A DNA stretch of 64,000 bases from Myxococcus dinghuensis (GTDB taxonomy: Bacteria > Myxococcota > Myxococcia > Myxococcales > Myxococcaceae), in NCBI RefSeq assembly GCF_024198235.1, contig NZ_JAKCFB010000036.1, positions 23,526 to 87,525 of the forward strand, given 5' to 3'. The translations under genes and the position numbers were made by a program. Positions 62,439 to 64,000 of this stretch are shown here, one piece after another. The notes beneath the pieces are model-generated. The model was not told the origin of the DNA. It worked only from the letters and a program-made list of their open reading frames with translations, and did not search any database. Each line of letters begins with the position of its first letter. The first letter of the stretch is position 1.

Positions 62439-64000
62439 ACGAGCCCGTGGGAAGCTCGCTCCCCATGACCTCCTCCATCCCCGAGTCCCCCGAGGCGCCG
62501 CTCCTGAGGATGCCCGCGCGGGCCGGGGCGCCCGCCGCCGCGCGGTCGCGGGAGCTGACGGCGCGCGCGCTGGGGATGGGGCTCGCCGTGGGCGCGCTCC
62601 TGGCCGTCACCAACGTGTACATGGGGCTGAAGCTCGGGTGGTGGGAGAGCGGCTCCGTCACCGCGGCGGTGCTGGGCTTCGGCGGCCTGGCGGCGGTGAC
62701 GCGGCGCCGGGGCTCGCCGTACACGGTGCTGGAGAACAACCTCACGCAGACCGCGGCGGTGTCCGTGGGCGCGATGCCGGCGGCGGCGGGGCTGTTGGGC
62801 GCGATGCCCGCGCTGACGCTGCTGGGGATGCAGGTGCCGGGCGTGGGCGTGGCCGCGTGGAGCGTGGCGCTGGGGGTGTTGGGCGTGCTGGCCGCGCACC
62901 TGCTGCGCAGACGGCTGCTGTTGGACGAGGCGCTGGCGTTCCCCACGGGCATCACCACGGCGGAGCTCATCACCACGATGCACGCCGCCGGGGACGAGGC
63001 GCGCACGGGGCGGGGCTTCTGGCTGGCGGGCGCGGGGGGGGTGTCCGCGGGGCTCACGCTGCTCAGGGACGTGCTCAAGCGCCTGCCGGGGCTCGCGGAG
63101 GCGCCGGGCGCGCTGGGCGGGGTGTCCGCCGCGTCGCTGACGTGGGGCGTGGCGTGGAGCCCCATGCTGGTGGCGGTGGGGATGATGTCCGGCCTGCGGC
63201 TGGGCGTGAGCATGCTGCTGGGCGCGGCGGTGGCGTGGGGCGTGCTCGCGCCGTGGCTCTCCGGCGCGGGCGTGGTGGCGGGCGCGGGGTACGACGCGTG
63301 GCTGGAGTGGTTGACGTGGCCGGGCGTGGGCCTGCTGGTGGGCTCGGCGCTGGTGTCGCTGCTGGCGCAGGCGCGGGACTTCCTGGGCGCGGCCCGGGAC
63401 CTGGGCTCGCTGCGCGGCGGCGAGGGCGTGCCGCGCTGGGCCCTGGTGGCGGGCGGGGTGGCGGGCGCGGCGACGCTCGGGCTGGGCGTGGGGCTCTTCG
63501 GGCTGAGCCTGGCGCAGGGCGCGCTGGCGCTCCTGGTGCTCCTGCCCCTGTGCGCGGTGTGCGCGCGCGGCGCGGGGCAGGTGGACGTGTCGCCGGTGAC
63601 GCAGGTGGGGCAGCTCGCCCAGGTGGCGTCGGGCGTGGCGCTGCCGGGCGCGGTGGCGCCGAACGTGGCGACGGGCGGCGTGGTGTCCGGCGCGGCGGCG
63701 CAGACGGGCGTGAGCATGTGGTCGCTCAAGACGGGGCACCTGCTGGGCGCCTCGCCCACGCGGATGCTCGTCGCGCAGCTGGTGGGCGTGCTGGCGGGCT
63801 CCGTGGTGAGCGTGCCCGCGTACCTGCTGCTCACCCGCGCCTACGGGCTGGGCTCGCAGGCGCTGCCGGCGCCGTTCTCGCACCAGTTCCGCGCGGTGGC
63901 GGAGCTGGCGGTGCGCGGCGTGGAGGGGCTGCCCGCGCACGCGGCGCTGGCCGGGGGCGTGGCGGCGCTGGTGGGCGCGGGGCTGACGCTCGCGGCGCGG
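62435..64000 (+). CDS. OPT-family oligopeptide/metal-chelate transporter, 3'-truncated
   Basis: At least 522 residues, running off the window. Very hydrophobic with about 12 helices visible. TNVYMGLKLGWWESGSVTA near residue 60 and VLENNLTQTAAVSVGAMPAAAG near 100 are OPT-family landmarks, as is DEALAFPTGITTAELI near 165. OPT carriers import small peptides or metal chelates by proton symport. Translational coupling to the hybrid histidine kinase (ATGA at 62435-62438) is an unusual pairing and may mean the transporter reports to, or is controlled with, the kinase (inference). Confidence 0.85.
   Translation, partial: MNEPVGSSLPMTSSIPESPEAPLLRMPARAGAPAAARSRELTARALGMGLAVGALLAVTNVYMGLKLGWWESGSVTAAVLGFGGLAAVTRRRGSPYTVLENNLTQTAAVSVGAMPAAAGLLGAMPALTLLGMQVPGVGVAAWSVALGVLGVLAAHLLRRRLLLDEALAFPTGITTAELITTMHAAGDEARTGRGFWLAGAGGVSAGLTLLRDVLKRLPGLAEAPGALGGVSAASLTWGVAWSPMLVAVGMMSGLRLGVSMLLGAAVAWGVLAPWLSGAGVVAGAGYDAWLEWLTWPGVGLLVGSALVSLLAQARDFLGAARDLGSLRGGEGVPRWALVAGGVAGAATLGLGVGLFGLSLAQGALALLVLLPLCAVCARGAGQVDVSPVTQVGQLAQVASGVALPGAVAPNVATGGVVSGAAAQTGVSMWSLKTGHLLGASPTRMLVAQLVGVLAGSVVSVPAYLLLTRAYGLGSQALPAPFSHQFRAVAELAVRGVEGLPAHAALAGGVAALVGAGLTLAAR

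Overview
The window is very GC-rich, tightly packed chromosomal DNA with many ATGA/GTGA-type gene overlaps. It carries the carotenoid operon ending in the paired B12-binding MerR regulators CarA and CarH, several eukaryotic-type Ser/Thr kinases, FHA signalling proteins, a sigma-54 activator and many secreted Cys-rich proteins and lipoproteins. Together these point to a myxobacterium of the Myxococcaceae (Myxococcus/Corallococcus/Pyxidicoccus type). I see no rRNA, tRNA, insertion sequence or CRISPR array.

Layout. (1) 1-11266, + strand: light-regulated carotenoid operon crtE(partial)-crtIb-crtB-HMG-CoA reductase-small ORF-crtD-crtC-glycosyltransferase-crtYc-crtYd-acyltransferase-carA-carH. It covers isoprenoid supply, phytoene synthesis, desaturation, hydration, cyclisation, probable glucosylation and acylation, and its own repressors. 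(2) 11279-24678, - strand: a co-directional signalling/secretion locus. An FHA-degenerate GGDEF-AAA+ sigma-54 activator is translationally coupled to a giant Ser/Thr kinase-STAND-SUMF1 protein. Two secreted-protein operons beside it each have a sigma-54 promoter and upstream GGCAAGnCTTGCC palindromes. Two tandemly duplicated lipoproteins follow. This looks like a compact, self-contained sigma-54 regulon and is the best candidate for an undescribed system. (3) 24890-34620: APC permease, glutamine synthetase without the adenylylation Tyr, a DUF4365-like remnant, an alpha/beta hydrolase, a papain-like-domain protein, a 700-aa thaumatin-family protein and a lower-GC gene resembling the glycosyltransferase domain of large clostridial toxins. 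(4) 34671-41473, - strand: seven-gene kynurenine degradation operon (AMSDH, deaminase, HAAO, ACMSD, kynureninase, KMO, SDR), with a 4-oxalocrotonate decarboxylase standing alone at 47060. (5) 42280-46174: fused-permease/ATPase ABC importer and an SDR. (6) 46236-54768: outer-membrane barrel, poorly known conserved proteins, an FAD protein and cysteine dioxygenase. (7) 54704-64000: two histidine kinases with closely related cores (one FHA-PAS-PAS-HK-REC hybrid), two Ser/Thr kinases, a lipoprotein with NGLST repeats and a truncated OPT-family transporter.

All calls rest on reading the sequence and on knowledge of families. No database search was run.
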